A stretch of 64,000 bases of DNA. It comes from RYN-133 sp963754285. Its GTDB lineage: Bacteria; Actinomycetota; Actinomycetes; Mycobacteriales; Jatrophihabitantaceae. Positions 20,136-28,555 of this stretch are shown here, one piece after another. The notes beneath the pieces are model-generated. The model saw nothing but the letters and a program-made list of their open reading frames with translations, was not told the origin of the DNA and did not search any database. The position numbers were made by a program, and so were the translations under genes. How positions within the stretch are numbered: the stretch's first letter is position 1; each line of letters opens with the position of its first letter. The stretch is from NCBI GenBank assembly GCA_963754285.1, contig CAVWFN010000004.1, positions 124,001 through 188,000 of the forward strand. Reading direction: 5' to 3'.

Positions 20136-21346
20136 CCCAGTCGGCCACCGACGATCGGATCGAGCAGGTAGTCGGGCTGCTGACCCAGCTGGCCTGTGGC
20201 GATCTGAGTGCCCGGGGTGTGCCAAGCAGCGCCGAGGACGAGGTGGATGCGGTCATCGTCGGCATCAACATGCTCTCCGAGGAACTTGCGGCCAGCCGAG
20301 ACGAGCTCGAACAGCGGGTCCGGGAACGGACGGCGCAGTTCGAGGCCCTCAACCGCGACATCGTGCAGCTGACCGAGTTGGGCAACCTGCTGCAGGCCTG
20401 CGAATCGGTCGAGGAGGCGTACGCGGTCATCGCGCACTCGCTCGCGGCGATGTTCTTGGGGCTGTCCGGCGTCATCTATCTCTACCGGGCATCACGCAAC
20501 GCGTTGGAAGCCAGGACGGCCTGGGGTGCCCTGACCGCCCGCGAAGTGCTCGGCCCCTCGGACTGTTGGGCCCTGCGTCGCGGGCAGCCCCATGTCGTCG
20601 ACGCCGACGACCCGCTGCTGTCCTGCCCGCACGTCACCGACCGCAGCGGCGACTCGATCTGCATCCCGATGTCCGCCCACGGCGACACCGTCGGCGTGCT
20701 CCACCTCATCGGCCATCGCCTTACCACCGACACGCATGTACGGAATCTGACCCAGGCCAAACGTAGCCTCGGCGTCGCAGTCGCCGAGCAGACCGCACTG
20801 GCTCTGACCAACATCGAACTTCGCGAGAAGCTGCGTCTCCAGGCATTGCGTGATCCGCTGACCGGCCTGCTCAACCGCCGCTTCGTCGAGGAATGGATCG
20901 ACCGCGAGGCAGCGCGCGCTGACCGCACCGGCCAACCCTTCGGTGTCATCATGATCGACATCGACCATTTCAAGACGATCAACGACGTTCACGGTCACGA
21001 CGCGGGCGATCAGATGCTCAAGGCCGTTGCCGACGCCCTGCGCGGCGCCCTGCGTGCCGGGGACATGCCCTGCCGCTACGGCGGCGAGGAGTTCCTGATC
21101 CTCATGACCGACGTCGACCCCGACACACTCAGAGCGCGCGCCGAAGTGATCCGAGAACAAGTCGCCGCAGTGCGTCTCGACCACGGCGGCACCCCGATGC
21201 CAGGCATCACGCTCTCCGCCGGCATCGCGCTCTACCCGCAGCATGGCGCCACGGCAAACGACGTCGTCCACGCCGCCGACGCCGCCCTCTACGGCGCCAA
21301 ACACGCCGGCCGCAACCGCACGCACGTCGCCGAAGCCGCTCACTGA
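20132..21346 (+). CDS. HAMP-like/GAF/GGDEF diguanylate cyclase
   Basis: 404 residues, no membrane helix. Residues 1-75 include a HAMP-like segment and a coiled coil (EELAASRDELEQRVRERTAQ). A GAF domain covers about 80-235 and GGDEF about 240-400. The active site GGEEF (CRYGGEEFLIL, residue about 317) is intact, so c-di-GMP synthesis is expected. No RxxD inhibitory site is evident upstream of GGEEF. It overlaps the STAS-like gene by four bases, which suggests a complex or obligate co-expression. Confidence 0.92.
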   Translation: MTQSATDDRIEQVVGLLTQLACGDLSARGVPSSAEDEVDAVIVGINMLSEELAASRDELEQRVRERTAQFEALNRDIVQLTELGNLLQACESVEEAYAVIAHSLAAMFLGLSGVIYLYRASRNALEARTAWGALTAREVLGPSDCWALRRGQPHVVDADDPLLSCPHVTDRSGDSICIPMSAHGDTVGVLHLIGHRLTTDTHVRNLTQAKRSLGVAVAEQTALALTNIELREKLRLQALRDPLTGLLNRRFVEEWIDREAARADRTGQPFGVIMIDIDHFKTINDVHGHDAGDQMLKAVADALRGALRAGDMPCRYGGEEFLILMTDVDPDTLRARAEVIREQVAAVRLDHGGTPMPGITLSAGIALYPQHGATANDVVHAADAALYGAKHAGRNRTHVAEAAH

Positions 21347-21396
21347 CATCCGAAGTTGTCTTCGCGTTCGGCACCACACCGTTCTTCGGCAGAAAA

Positions 21397-21472
21397 TGGA
21401 GCCGCCTCGGGGAATCGAACCCCGGACAACCTCATTACGAGTGAGGTGCTCTGCCGACTGAGCTAAGGCGGC
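21397..21472 (-). tRNA. tRNA-Thr (anticodon CGT)
   Basis: The minus strand gives a full cloverleaf: acceptor GCCGCCT/AGGCGGC, D arm with AGCTCAGTCGGCAGAGC, anticodon stem CCTCA/TGAGG around CTCGTAA, and a T arm with GGTTCGATTCC. The anticodon CGT (21437-21439) reads ACG. Discriminator T and an encoded CCA end the molecule. A TAGACT box about 30 bases upstream could be the promoter -10. Confidence 0.97.
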
Positions 21473-21531
21473 GCGCTCACCGCGAGGCGGCGCAGCGGTT
21501 GAGTCTAACGGGTGCGGTGCGATGCGTCCTC

Positions 21532-21601
21532 GATCAGGTTTTCCTCCGCTGTGCCCGGTCGGACGGCACTCGAACCGGGCAGAACGGAGCAAGACGTGAT
21601 C
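21532..21601. repeat. Palindromic repeat, family GATCA, copy 3 (best palindrome)
   Basis: A 70-base element with arms GATCAGGTTTTCCTCCGCTG... (21532-21560) and the inverted ...CAGAACGGAGCAAGACGTGATC (21572-21601). It starts and ends with GATC and overlaps the stop codon of the VOC gene, so it may serve as that gene's terminator. Similar elements lie at 8558-8711 and 9671-9737. Confidence 0.75.
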
Positions 21602-22376
21602 AGGACGGGCGGGGCGCGGGCTTGATGATCGAGAACCGGCCGCCCTGCGGGTCCATCAGGTCGGCGTGGCGGCCGTAGGGCATGTCCTGGGCCGGGCTGG
21701 TGACCTCGGCGCCGATCGACACGGCCTTCGCGACGGATTCGTCGGTGTCCTCGACCTGGAAGTAGATGCGCCAGTGCGGCGGCACCTCGGCCGGCACGAC
21801 TGGAGGCAGCACGCCGAGCCCGCCGACGGTCGTGCCGTCGAGTTCGATCGTCGAGTACTTGAAGCCCTCGTCGCCGAGCTCGGTGTAGGTATAGCCGAAC
21901 ACCTCAGCGAAGAAGTTCTTGGCCGCGTCGTAGTCGCGCGTCATGAACTCGTTCCACGTGAGCGTGTTCGGCTCGTTGAAGATCTGCGTGCCGAAGTGCG
22001 AGCCCGCCTGCCAGGTGCCGAACGTCCCGCCGGTCGGGTCCTGGACGATCGCCATCCGGCCGAGGTCCATCACGTCCATCGTCGCCTGCGCGATCGTGCC
22101 GCCGTGCTTGGTCACCGCCTCGGCCGTCGCATCCGCGTCATCGGTGGCGAGGTAGGTCGTCCACACCGGTGGGTGGTCGACCTGCATCTGGAAGACGCCG
22201 GCCACGCGCCGGTCGTCGATCATCGCGGTCGAGTAGTAGCCGGTCTCCTCACCGCCGATGTCGAACTGCCAGCCGAACAGATCGCCGTAGAAGTTGCGGG
22301 CCGACTCGACGTCGGTCGTCATCAGGTCGATCCAGCAGGGCGTGCCTGCTGCGAAAGCCGAATCACGTGTGGGCAT
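21600..22376 (-). CDS. Two-domain VOC (glyoxalase/bleomycin-resistance fold) protein
   Basis: 258 residues in two similar VOC modules (about 5-125 and 135-255). Each begins with a WxDLMTxDxxxAxxFYGxLFGW-like motif (PCWIDLMTTDVESARNFYGDLFGW; TWNEFMTRDYDAAKNFFAEVFGY) and ends DPxGGxF. Actinobacterial proteins of this type are usually only annotated as VOC family; substrate unknown. ATG 22376 follows GGTGGGG. The stop is inside a palindromic repeat. Confidence 0.85.
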   Translation of the reverse strand: MPTRDSAFAAGTPCWIDLMTTDVESARNFYGDLFGWQFDIGGEETGYYSTAMIDDRRVAGVFQMQVDHPPVWTTYLATDDADATAEAVTKHGGTIAQATMDVMDLGRMAIVQDPTGGTFGTWQAGSHFGTQIFNEPNTLTWNEFMTRDYDAAKNFFAEVFGYTYTELGDEGFKYSTIELDGTTVGGLGVLPPVVPAEVPPHWRIYFQVEDTDESVAKAVSIGAEVTSPAQDMPYGRHADLMDPQGGRFSIIKPAPRPS

Positions 22377-22407
22377 GGCCCCACCGTATGACGGCAAACG
22401 CCGTGGG

Positions 22408-22947
22408 TCACGGGGTCAGCGTGATCTGGAACGTGTTCGGTGTCGGCTCAGGCACGCCGTTCTCCGGTGCGAGCATCGTGGCGATCGTGGAGTAGGTGCC
22501 AGGCGGCAAGGGCGGCATGGCAAGTCTGCCGCTCGGATCGTGGATGCACGCGGGAATGCTCCCCCCGTGCGGGCTGCACTCGCTGTAGGTGGTGTCGATC
22601 GTGATCGGCATACGCATGGTCCCGACCGGCAGCTGCGTCGGTGGAAGCGTCAGGCACTGTTCCCAACCCGACTCCGATGTGGTCGCGCCATTGGCCAACG
22701 CGACGTTGAGCCAATCACCGTGACAGTCCTTGATCTCGATCGGGTGCGCCGTCGAATTGGTGATGATTGCCGTCCCGGTGATCGACGTGCCCGCGCGGGC
22801 GGTCGTTCGGTCGACTGTGATCCGGATGTCCAGCGGACGACCCGCGTGGCCCGCTGCACTGACCTTCGCGCCGGATGACGAGGTGCACGCCGCCGTCGTC
22901 AACGCAAGCATCGACGCAGCCAACGCGAGAGACCTGAACCACGCCAT
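22408..22947 (-). CDS. Putative lipoprotein with Ig-like fold
   Basis: 179 residues. Lipoprotein signal LALAASMLALTTAAC ends at Cys21. The mature part alternates short strands (DIRITVDRTTARAGTSITGTAIITNSTAHPIEI, PGTYSTIATM) and carries paired Cys in CHGDW, EQCLTL, SECSP and PACIH, suggesting disulfides in an exported beta-sandwich. Its ATG shares a base with the ricT stop (TGATG), so it is translated with ricT. No family recognised. Confidence 0.7.
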   Translation of the reverse strand: MAWFRSLALAASMLALTTAACTSSSGAKVSAAGHAGRPLDIRITVDRTTARAGTSITGTAIITNSTAHPIEIKDCHGDWLNVALANGATTSESGWEQCLTLPPTQLPVGTMRMPITIDTTYSECSPHGGSIPACIHDPSGRLAMPPLPPGTYSTIATMLAPENGVPEPTPNTFQITLTP

Positions 22948-23792
22948 CAGTTCTTCGCATCCCCGGATGCCGCGTCTGAGCGCGACTCGTAGGCCTTCCT
23001 GCTTCCGCACACGGACGCGAGGGCGCACGCGGAGCGGCGGCCGTCCGCGGCCATGCGCACGACGACCTTCTCGCCCGGGACGTTGTGCCCGACGACGGTG
23101 CCCTCGCCGTCCGGGGTCTCGACCTGTTCGCCGATGCCCGGGGCCTTTTCGGCGAAGTCTTGATACATCGGGTGCTCGTACTTCAGGCAGCACATCAGAC
23201 GGCCGCACGCGCCGGAGATGCGCAGCGGGTTCAGCGGCAGGTCCTGGTCCTTGGCCATGCGCACGCTGACCGGTTCGAAGTCGACCAGGAAGGTCGAGCA
23301 GCACAGTTCGCGTCCGCAGCTGCCGATGCCGCCGGTCAGCCGCGCCTCGTCGCGCGCGGACAGTTGTCGCAGTTCGACCTTGCCGTTGAGGGTCGCCGCG
23401 AGATCTCGGACGAGCGCGCGGAAGTCGACGCGGTGCGGCGCGGTGAAGTAGATCGTCGTCTTGCGGGCGGCGGTCTCGTAGTCGACACCGGACACCTTCA
23501 TCGGCAGCTCGTGCTCGCGGATCAACCGCTTCGCGGCGACCCGGGCCGCGGCACGCCGCTTGCGGCTCAGCGCCGCCTTCTCGAGCGCGTCCTCGCCGGC
23601 CTTGCCCACGAGCACCGGCAACGCGCCGAACTCGTCGCTGACCCACTCCGGCGCCCAGGCGACCTCGGCGACCTCGGGGCCGACCTCGGTCGGATAGAGC
23701 ACCTGATCTCCGACCGACACCTGCAGCTCGCCCGGATCGGCATAGTAGAGCCGGCCCTGGCGCTGGAACACCACCGCGCACACCATGCCCAT
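22947..23792 (-). CDS. ricT: PSP1-domain protein RicT (YaaT-like)
   Basis: 281 residues. The PSP1 core carries the paired cysteine motifs CGRELCCSTFL and CGRLMCCLKYEHP that define the family. In Bacillus the homologue forms the Ric/Y complex, which binds Fe-S clusters and stimulates RNA processing; a role here is by homology only. It is downstream of holB and the tmk fusion, a conserved tmk-holB-ricT order. The gap to holB holds a palindromic repeat. Confidence 0.9.
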   Translation of the reverse strand: MGMVCAVVFQRQGRLYYADPGELQVSVGDQVLYPTEVGPEVAEVAWAPEWVSDEFGALPVLVGKAGEDALEKAALSRKRRAAARVAAKRLIREHELPMKVSGVDYETAARKTTIYFTAPHRVDFRALVRDLAATLNGKVELRQLSARDEARLTGGIGSCGRELCCSTFLVDFEPVSVRMAKDQDLPLNPLRISGACGRLMCCLKYEHPMYQDFAEKAPGIGEQVETPDGEGTVVGHNVPGEKVVVRMAADGRRSACALASVCGSRKAYESRSDAASGDAKN

Positions 23793-23820
23793 TCGGCGAC
23801 TCTACGACCCGTCCCCATTT

Positions 23821-23890
23821 CGCGAGTGGTCACTTACGCGCCGAGTGGTCACTAATAACTGACCACTCGCGGCATAAGTGACCACTCGCG
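23821..23890. repeat. Nested inverted repeat built from GAGTGGTCACT units
   Basis: Outer arms CGCGAGTGGTCACTTA (23821-23836) and its exact complement (23875-23890) are 16 bp. Inner arms CGAGTGGTCA (23842-23851) and TGACCACTCG (23860-23869) are 10 bp. The unit occurs twice direct and twice inverted. It lies between holB and ricT. Confidence 0.85.
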
Positions 23891-23917
23891 GAGAAAGGGT
23901 GCGCGCAGCGAGGCGGT

Positions 23918-25111
23918 TCAGTTCGGGAGGCGCAGCGCGGCAGTCATCGCCTCGACGGCGATGCGCGGCTTCACGTTCAGGTCGAGCGCGGTGCGGCAGT
24001 CGAGCACCGCGTCGAGGTGGCGCAGGACGTCCGGCGAGCGCAGCTTGGTCGCGACAGTGCGCACGTCGTCGTCGAAGTCGGGATGGGCGCGCGCGATCGG
24101 CGAGCGGGTCTGCACGAGCAGCACGTCGCGGTAGAACGCGGCGAGGTCGACCAGCGCACGATCGAGCGCGTCACGCTGCGTGCGGGTCTGCCGCGACTTC
24201 TGGCGCTTCTCGAGGTCGCGGATCGCGCCGGTCGTGCCGCGCGTCGTCGCCGCGGTGCCCTTGCCGGTGCCACCGGCCCCGAGCGCGATCTGCAGTGCTT
24301 GCGACTCCGCGGCATCGAGCGACTCGGACAGATCCTTCGCCTCGGCCTCGGCTGCGCTCACCAGGTGATCGGCTGCGGCGAGGCAGGCTGACATCGACGT
24401 GAGCGACGCCGGAATCGCGAGCACCGTGGCTCGATGCTCGCGCGCGGCCTCGTCACGCGCCAAGCGCCGGGCCCGGCCGACATGTCCCTGCGACGCGGCC
24501 GCCGCCCACTCGGCAGTGGCGTCGTCGATGCCGTCACGCCCCCGCAGCACCGCCGCGATCGCGTCGGCCGGCGGGGTGCGCAGCGAGACCAGCCGGCACC
24601 GCGAACGGATCGTGAGCGACACGTCGTCGGGATGCAGCGACGGCACGCACAGCAGGAACACCGTGCGCGCGGGAGGCTCTTCGACGGCCTTCAACAGCGC
24701 ATTGGACGCCTGTTCGGTCAACCGGTCGGCGTCTTCGATCACGACGACCTGCCAGCGTCCGCGGATGGGACGGCGGGCCGATCGTGCGACCACGGAGCGC
24801 ATCTCGGCGACCGAGATCGACAATCCCTCGGGGACGACCGAGTGCACGTCGGGATGGCTGCGGGTGGCAACGGTGTGGCAGGCCGAGCACTCGCCGCATC
24901 CCGCCGGCGTGCGCTCGCACTGCAGCGCGGCCGCGAACGCACGCGCCGCGACCGAACGTCCCGATCCGGCCGGGCCGGTGAACAGCCAGGCGTGGGTCAT
25001 CGCGCCGCCCGGCACGTCCTCGCCCGCTGCGATCGCGGCGGCCGCGCTCGCAGCGCGCTGCAGGACGGCGGTTGCCTCGTCCTGCCCGATCAGGTCGTCC
25101 CAGACGCTCAC
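23918..25111 (-). CDS. holB: DNA polymerase III subunit delta'
   Basis: Clamp-loader subunit. 397 residues. Walker-A-like GPAGSGRSVAARAFAAAL (Lys replaced by Arg, as is common in delta'), the zinc motif CGECSAC with a further Cys upstream, and EDADRLTEQASNALLKAVEEPP (sensor region) are clear. The GTG at 25109-25111 overlaps the tmk stop as GTGA. Essential replication gene; the neighbour of tmk and ricT in many bacteria. Confidence 0.95.
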   Translation of the reverse strand: MSVWDDLIGQDEATAVLQRAASAAAAIAAGEDVPGGAMTHAWLFTGPAGSGRSVAARAFAAALQCERTPAGCGECSACHTVATRSHPDVHSVVPEGLSISVAEMRSVVARSARRPIRGRWQVVVIEDADRLTEQASNALLKAVEEPPARTVFLLCVPSLHPDDVSLTIRSRCRLVSLRTPPADAIAAVLRGRDGIDDATAEWAAAASQGHVGRARRLARDEAAREHRATVLAIPASLTSMSACLAAADHLVSAAEAEAKDLSESLDAAESQALQIALGAGGTGKGTAATTRGTTGAIRDLEKRQKSRQTRTQRDALDRALVDLAAFYRDVLLVQTRSPIARAHPDFDDDVRTVATKLRSPDVLRHLDAVLDCRTALDLNVKPRIAVEAMTAALRLPN

Positions 25112-27205
25112 GTCGTCACCGTCTCGGACTCGGTCTGTGCGGACGCCGTGGGCTCGCTGGCCGGCGCGAGCAGTTCGTTGACTGCGGTGAGGACCTCGCC
25201 GGCGACGACATCGACCGGACGGGTGGCATCGACGACGCGGTAACGCCGCGGTTCGGCCTCGGCCAGGTGCAGGAACGCCCGCCGCACCAATTCGTGGAAC
25301 TGCAGCGACTCGGCCTCGAGCTTGTCGCCGCCTTCGACGCCGCGGGCCCGAGCGAGGCCGACGGCCGGCGTGATGTCGAGCAGGATCGTCAGATCGGGCG
25401 TGAGTCCTTGGGTCGCCCACCGCGAGATGCGGCGGATCTCTTCGACCGACAGCTTGCGTCCGGCACCCTGGTAGGCCAGCGACGAGTCGATGTACCGGTC
25501 GCACAGCACAATCCGCTTCGCCTCGAGCGCGGGCGCGATGACGGTGTCGACGTGGTGTGCCCGGTCGGCGGCGAACAGCAACGCCTCGGCGCGCGGCGAG
25601 ATGGGTTCGCGGTGGTGCAGCAGCAGATTCCGGATGCCGTCGCCCGTCTCGGTCGCCCCCGGCTCGTGGGTCACGACGACGAGTCGGCCGCTGTGCCGCA
25701 GCGACTCGGCCAGCCGCTCGATCTGGGTCGACTTGCCCGATCCCTCGCCGCCCTCGAAGGCGATGAACACGCCGCCGTCGCGCAGCCGCCGCCGTCCCGA
25801 CGAGTCGTTGCGCAGCGAGGTCTTGACGTCGTCGAACAGCGCGACCTGCTCGCTGTCGTCCATCTTGCGGTACGCGAGCAGTCCGGCGAGCAGGGCGAAC
25901 ACACCGCCTGCGGCCAGGACGATGCGCGTGCCGTCGATGACGTAGGTGACGCTGCCGATGTGCAGCGTCGTCTTGCCGACCTGAGCGACGACGAACGGGA
26001 CGGCAGCGAGCGCGAGAATGAGCACCACGCGGATCATCGACTGCAGCACGGCGAACACCCGGCCGCGCATCTCGTTGTCGACGTCGGTACCGAGCAGGGT
26101 CGTCCCGGCCAGATACGCGACGCCGGCGCCGAAGCCGAGACCGACGACGAAGATGACCGCGAGCGCCACCTGCGGCATCACCGAACACAGGATCAGCGAG
26201 ACCGCGGCGAACACCAGCGACAGCCCGAACAGCCGCTTGCGCGACAGGTCGCGCGCGATCCGCGGCCCGAATGCCATGCCGGACCCGAGGCCCACGAACA
26301 CCGCACCGAACAGCACGCCGTAGGCCGCGTTGCCGCCGCCGAGCGACTCGGTGAAGATCTTGCCCGCCCCGATCACGGCGCCGGCCGCGACGAACGCGCC
26401 GACCAGGCCGATGATCAGCCCGCCGACCATGCGCGAGTGCCGGATGAAGCTCGCGCCCTCGCGCAACAGGAAGCGCAGGCTCGGCTGGTCGTCGGTCGGT
26501 TTCAGTGCCCGGTGGCCACTGATCTCGCGGATGAAGAACACGACGATCGCACCGAACAGGAACGTCCCCGCATTCAGGTAGAGCGCCAGGTTCACCGGCT
26601 GGGCGCGGAAGAAGTGGAGGTGCCGCGCCAGCACGTTCGTGACCAGCGACAAGACAGAGAACAGCCCGGCGCCGAGCACCGGCGTCAGCCCGTAGGTGGT
26701 GATCAGGCTGAGTTGGTTCGCCGATTCGATCTGGTCCCGGCGCACCAGATTCGGGACGGACGCATCCTTCGCGGGCATCCAGAACAGGCTCACGCACTCG
26801 ATCAGGAAGCTGGCGACCAGCAGCCAGATCAGGGTTTCGCGGGTGTCGACGACCAGGTGTGCGAGCGGGATCGTCAAGAACAGCCCGAACCGCACGAAGT
26901 CGGAGATGACCATGGTCATGCGCCGGTCGAACCGGTCGGCGAACGCGCCGGCGAGCGGCCCGAGCACGATCGCCGGGCAGCAGCTTGACCACGAGGACGC
27001 CGCCGAGTGCGTAGTTCTGTGCCTTGTAGCCGTGGGCCAGGCTCGTCGCGAGCGCGGTGGTCGCCAGCAGGCCGAGCCAGTCGCCCAGGCTCGACAGGGC
27101 CGTCGAGTACCAGAGCCGCCGGAACGGCGTCACCCGGAGCACACCACGAAGCGCGGCGACGTTGGACACAGCCGCCGGCGCGATGTCGGTGCCCTCGCTG
27201 ATCAC
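25108..27205 (-). CDS. tmk: Bifunctional MFS transporter / dTMP kinase, one frameshift
   Basis: The N-terminal ~430 residues are a major-facilitator-like membrane domain with the RFDRRM loop and repeated helices. The C-terminal ~215 are thymidylate kinase: P-loop FEGGEGSGKSTQIERL, CDRYIDSSLAYQGAGRKL, and DLTILLDI. It phosphorylates dTMP to dTDP. The fused architecture is known in Frankia-type actinobacteria. The ATG at 27205 begins MISEGTDIAPAAV, and one extra G near 26974 breaks the frame after VVKLLP; the rest is intact. It overlaps holB by four bases. Confidence 0.88.
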
Positions 27206-27255
27206 AACTCCTTCTGCCCGGCCCCTTGCGGTCCCACGCTACGGCGCGCAACCCG

Positions 27256-27744
27256 TCACAGCTTCGCTGCCTGCAACAAGGATCTCAGGGACGCGGCCAG
27301 TTCGGTGCTTTGCGTGGCGTCGAGTGTTGCGAGCAGTTGCTGTTCAGAACGCAGTAACGCGACGAACGCGGCGTCGACGCGCTCACGTCCGGCGTCGGAC
27401 AGTCGCACGCGGACGATGCGCCCGTCGGCCGGATCGGGACGGCGCGTGACGAACCCGCGCGCGACCAGCCGGTCGAGTCGGCTGGTCATCGTGCCGGACG
27501 TGACGTGGGTGCGGCTGGCCAGTTCGCCGGCGGTGCGCTCGAACGGTTCGCCGCTGCGTCGCAGCACGGACAGCACGTCGAATTCGTGGGCCTGCAGTCC
27601 GTGTCCGACGAAAGCATCGGCCCGGCGCACGTCGAGCACCGCGGCGAGGCGGCTGATGCGGGAGAGCACCTGGAGTGGTTCGACGTCGAGGTCGGGACGT
27701 TCGCGGCGCCAGGCCGCGACGATCTCGTCCACCTCGTCACGCAT
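27256..27744 (-). CDS. tamR: MarR-family regulator, TamR-like
   Basis: 162 residues, winged-helix MarR fold: FDVLSVLRRSGEPFERTAGELASRTHVTSGTMTSRLDRLVARGFVTRRPDPADGRIVRVRLSDAG. It is divergent from a trans-aconitate methyltransferase gene only about 35 bases away. In Streptomyces coelicolor the equivalent pair is TamR/Tam, where TamR is released from DNA by trans-aconitate, citrate and related acids. The same control is inferred from the arrangement and the palindrome between the genes. Confidence 0.85.
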   Translation of the reverse strand: MRDEVDEIVAAWRRERPDLDVEPLQVLSRISRLAAVLDVRRADAFVGHGLQAHEFDVLSVLRRSGEPFERTAGELASRTHVTSGTMTSRLDRLVARGFVTRRPDPADGRIVRVRLSDAGRERVDAAFVALLRSEQQLLATLDATQSTELAASLRSLLQAAKL

Positions 27745-27753
27745 GATCAGATC

Positions 27754-27775
27754 ATATCTCTTGACGTCGAGATAT
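27754..27775. promoter_or_regulatory. Probable TamR operator
   Basis: Perfect arms ATATCTC (27754-27760) and GAGATAT (27769-27775) flank TTGACGTC, whose GACGTC is itself palindromic. It fills the gap between the divergent tamR and tam starts and ends one base before the tam start region. One bound dimer could shut both promoters. Confidence 0.75.
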
Positions 27776-27776
27776 C

Positions 27777-28538
27777 TTGGTGGACGTGGACTGGGATCCG
27801 GCACAGTACGGCCGCTACTCCGACGAACGGGCCCGACCGTTCCTCGACCTGATGGCGCGGGTCGGCGCCGCGAGGCCCCGGCGCGTGGTCGACCTCGGCT
27901 GCGGCCCGGCCACGTTGACCGCGCTGCTGGCCCAACGCTGGCCCGGCGCCGTCGTCGAAGGCATCGACTCCTCGCCGGAGATGATCGACGCCGCTCGGTC
28001 GGTGAGCGGGGTGTCGGTGACGCTCGGCGACGTCGCGCAGTGGAGCACCGGGCCCGATGTCGATGTCGTGATCACGAACGCCACCCTGCAATGGGTGCCC
28101 GACCACGACGTCCTGCTCGCAGCCTGGGCCCGCGACCTGGTCGCCGGCGGCTGGATCGCACTGCAGGTGCCGGGCAACTTCGCCGGGCCTGCGCACACGT
28201 TGTTGCGAGAGCAGGCGCAACGCTGGGACCTGGGGCACGTCCTGCGTCACGACGCGGTCGGATCGCCGCAGTCCTATGCCGAGATCATGCTCGACGCCGG
28301 CCTGCGCGCCGATGCGTGGGAGACGACCTACCTGCACGTGCTCGCCGGCGACAACCCCGTGCTCGAATGGCTGCGCGGGACGGGGCTACGACCGGTGCTC
28401 GGCGCGTTGTCGGCCTCGGACGCGGAGCGGTTCTGCGCCGAGCTCGCCCCGGCATTGCGCGCGGCCTATCCGCAAGGACCGCACGGGACGCTGTTCGAGT
28501 TCCGGCGCATCTTCGCCGTGGGGCACCGCGCGACCTGA
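27777..28538 (+). CDS. tam: Trans-aconitate 2-methyltransferase
   Basis: SAM-dependent methylation of trans-aconitate, removing an inhibitor of aconitase. 253 residues, matching the family size. WDPAQYGRYSDERARPFLDLM is the Tam N-terminal signature; VVDLGCGPATLTALLAQRWPG is motif I; ITNATLQWVPDH is motif IV. The start is TTG 27777, GTG 27780 or GTG 27786. With the operator touching the start, the mRNA is probably leaderless. Confidence 0.92.
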   Translation: MVDVDWDPAQYGRYSDERARPFLDLMARVGAARPRRVVDLGCGPATLTALLAQRWPGAVVEGIDSSPEMIDAARSVSGVSVTLGDVAQWSTGPDVDVVITNATLQWVPDHDVLLAAWARDLVAGGWIALQVPGNFAGPAHTLLREQAQRWDLGHVLRHDAVGSPQSYAEIMLDAGLRADAWETTYLHVLAGDNPVLEWLRGTGLRPVLGALSASDAERFCAELAPALRAAYPQGPHGTLFEFRRIFAVGHRAT

Positions 28539-28555
28539 CCTCTACGCTCGGTCTG

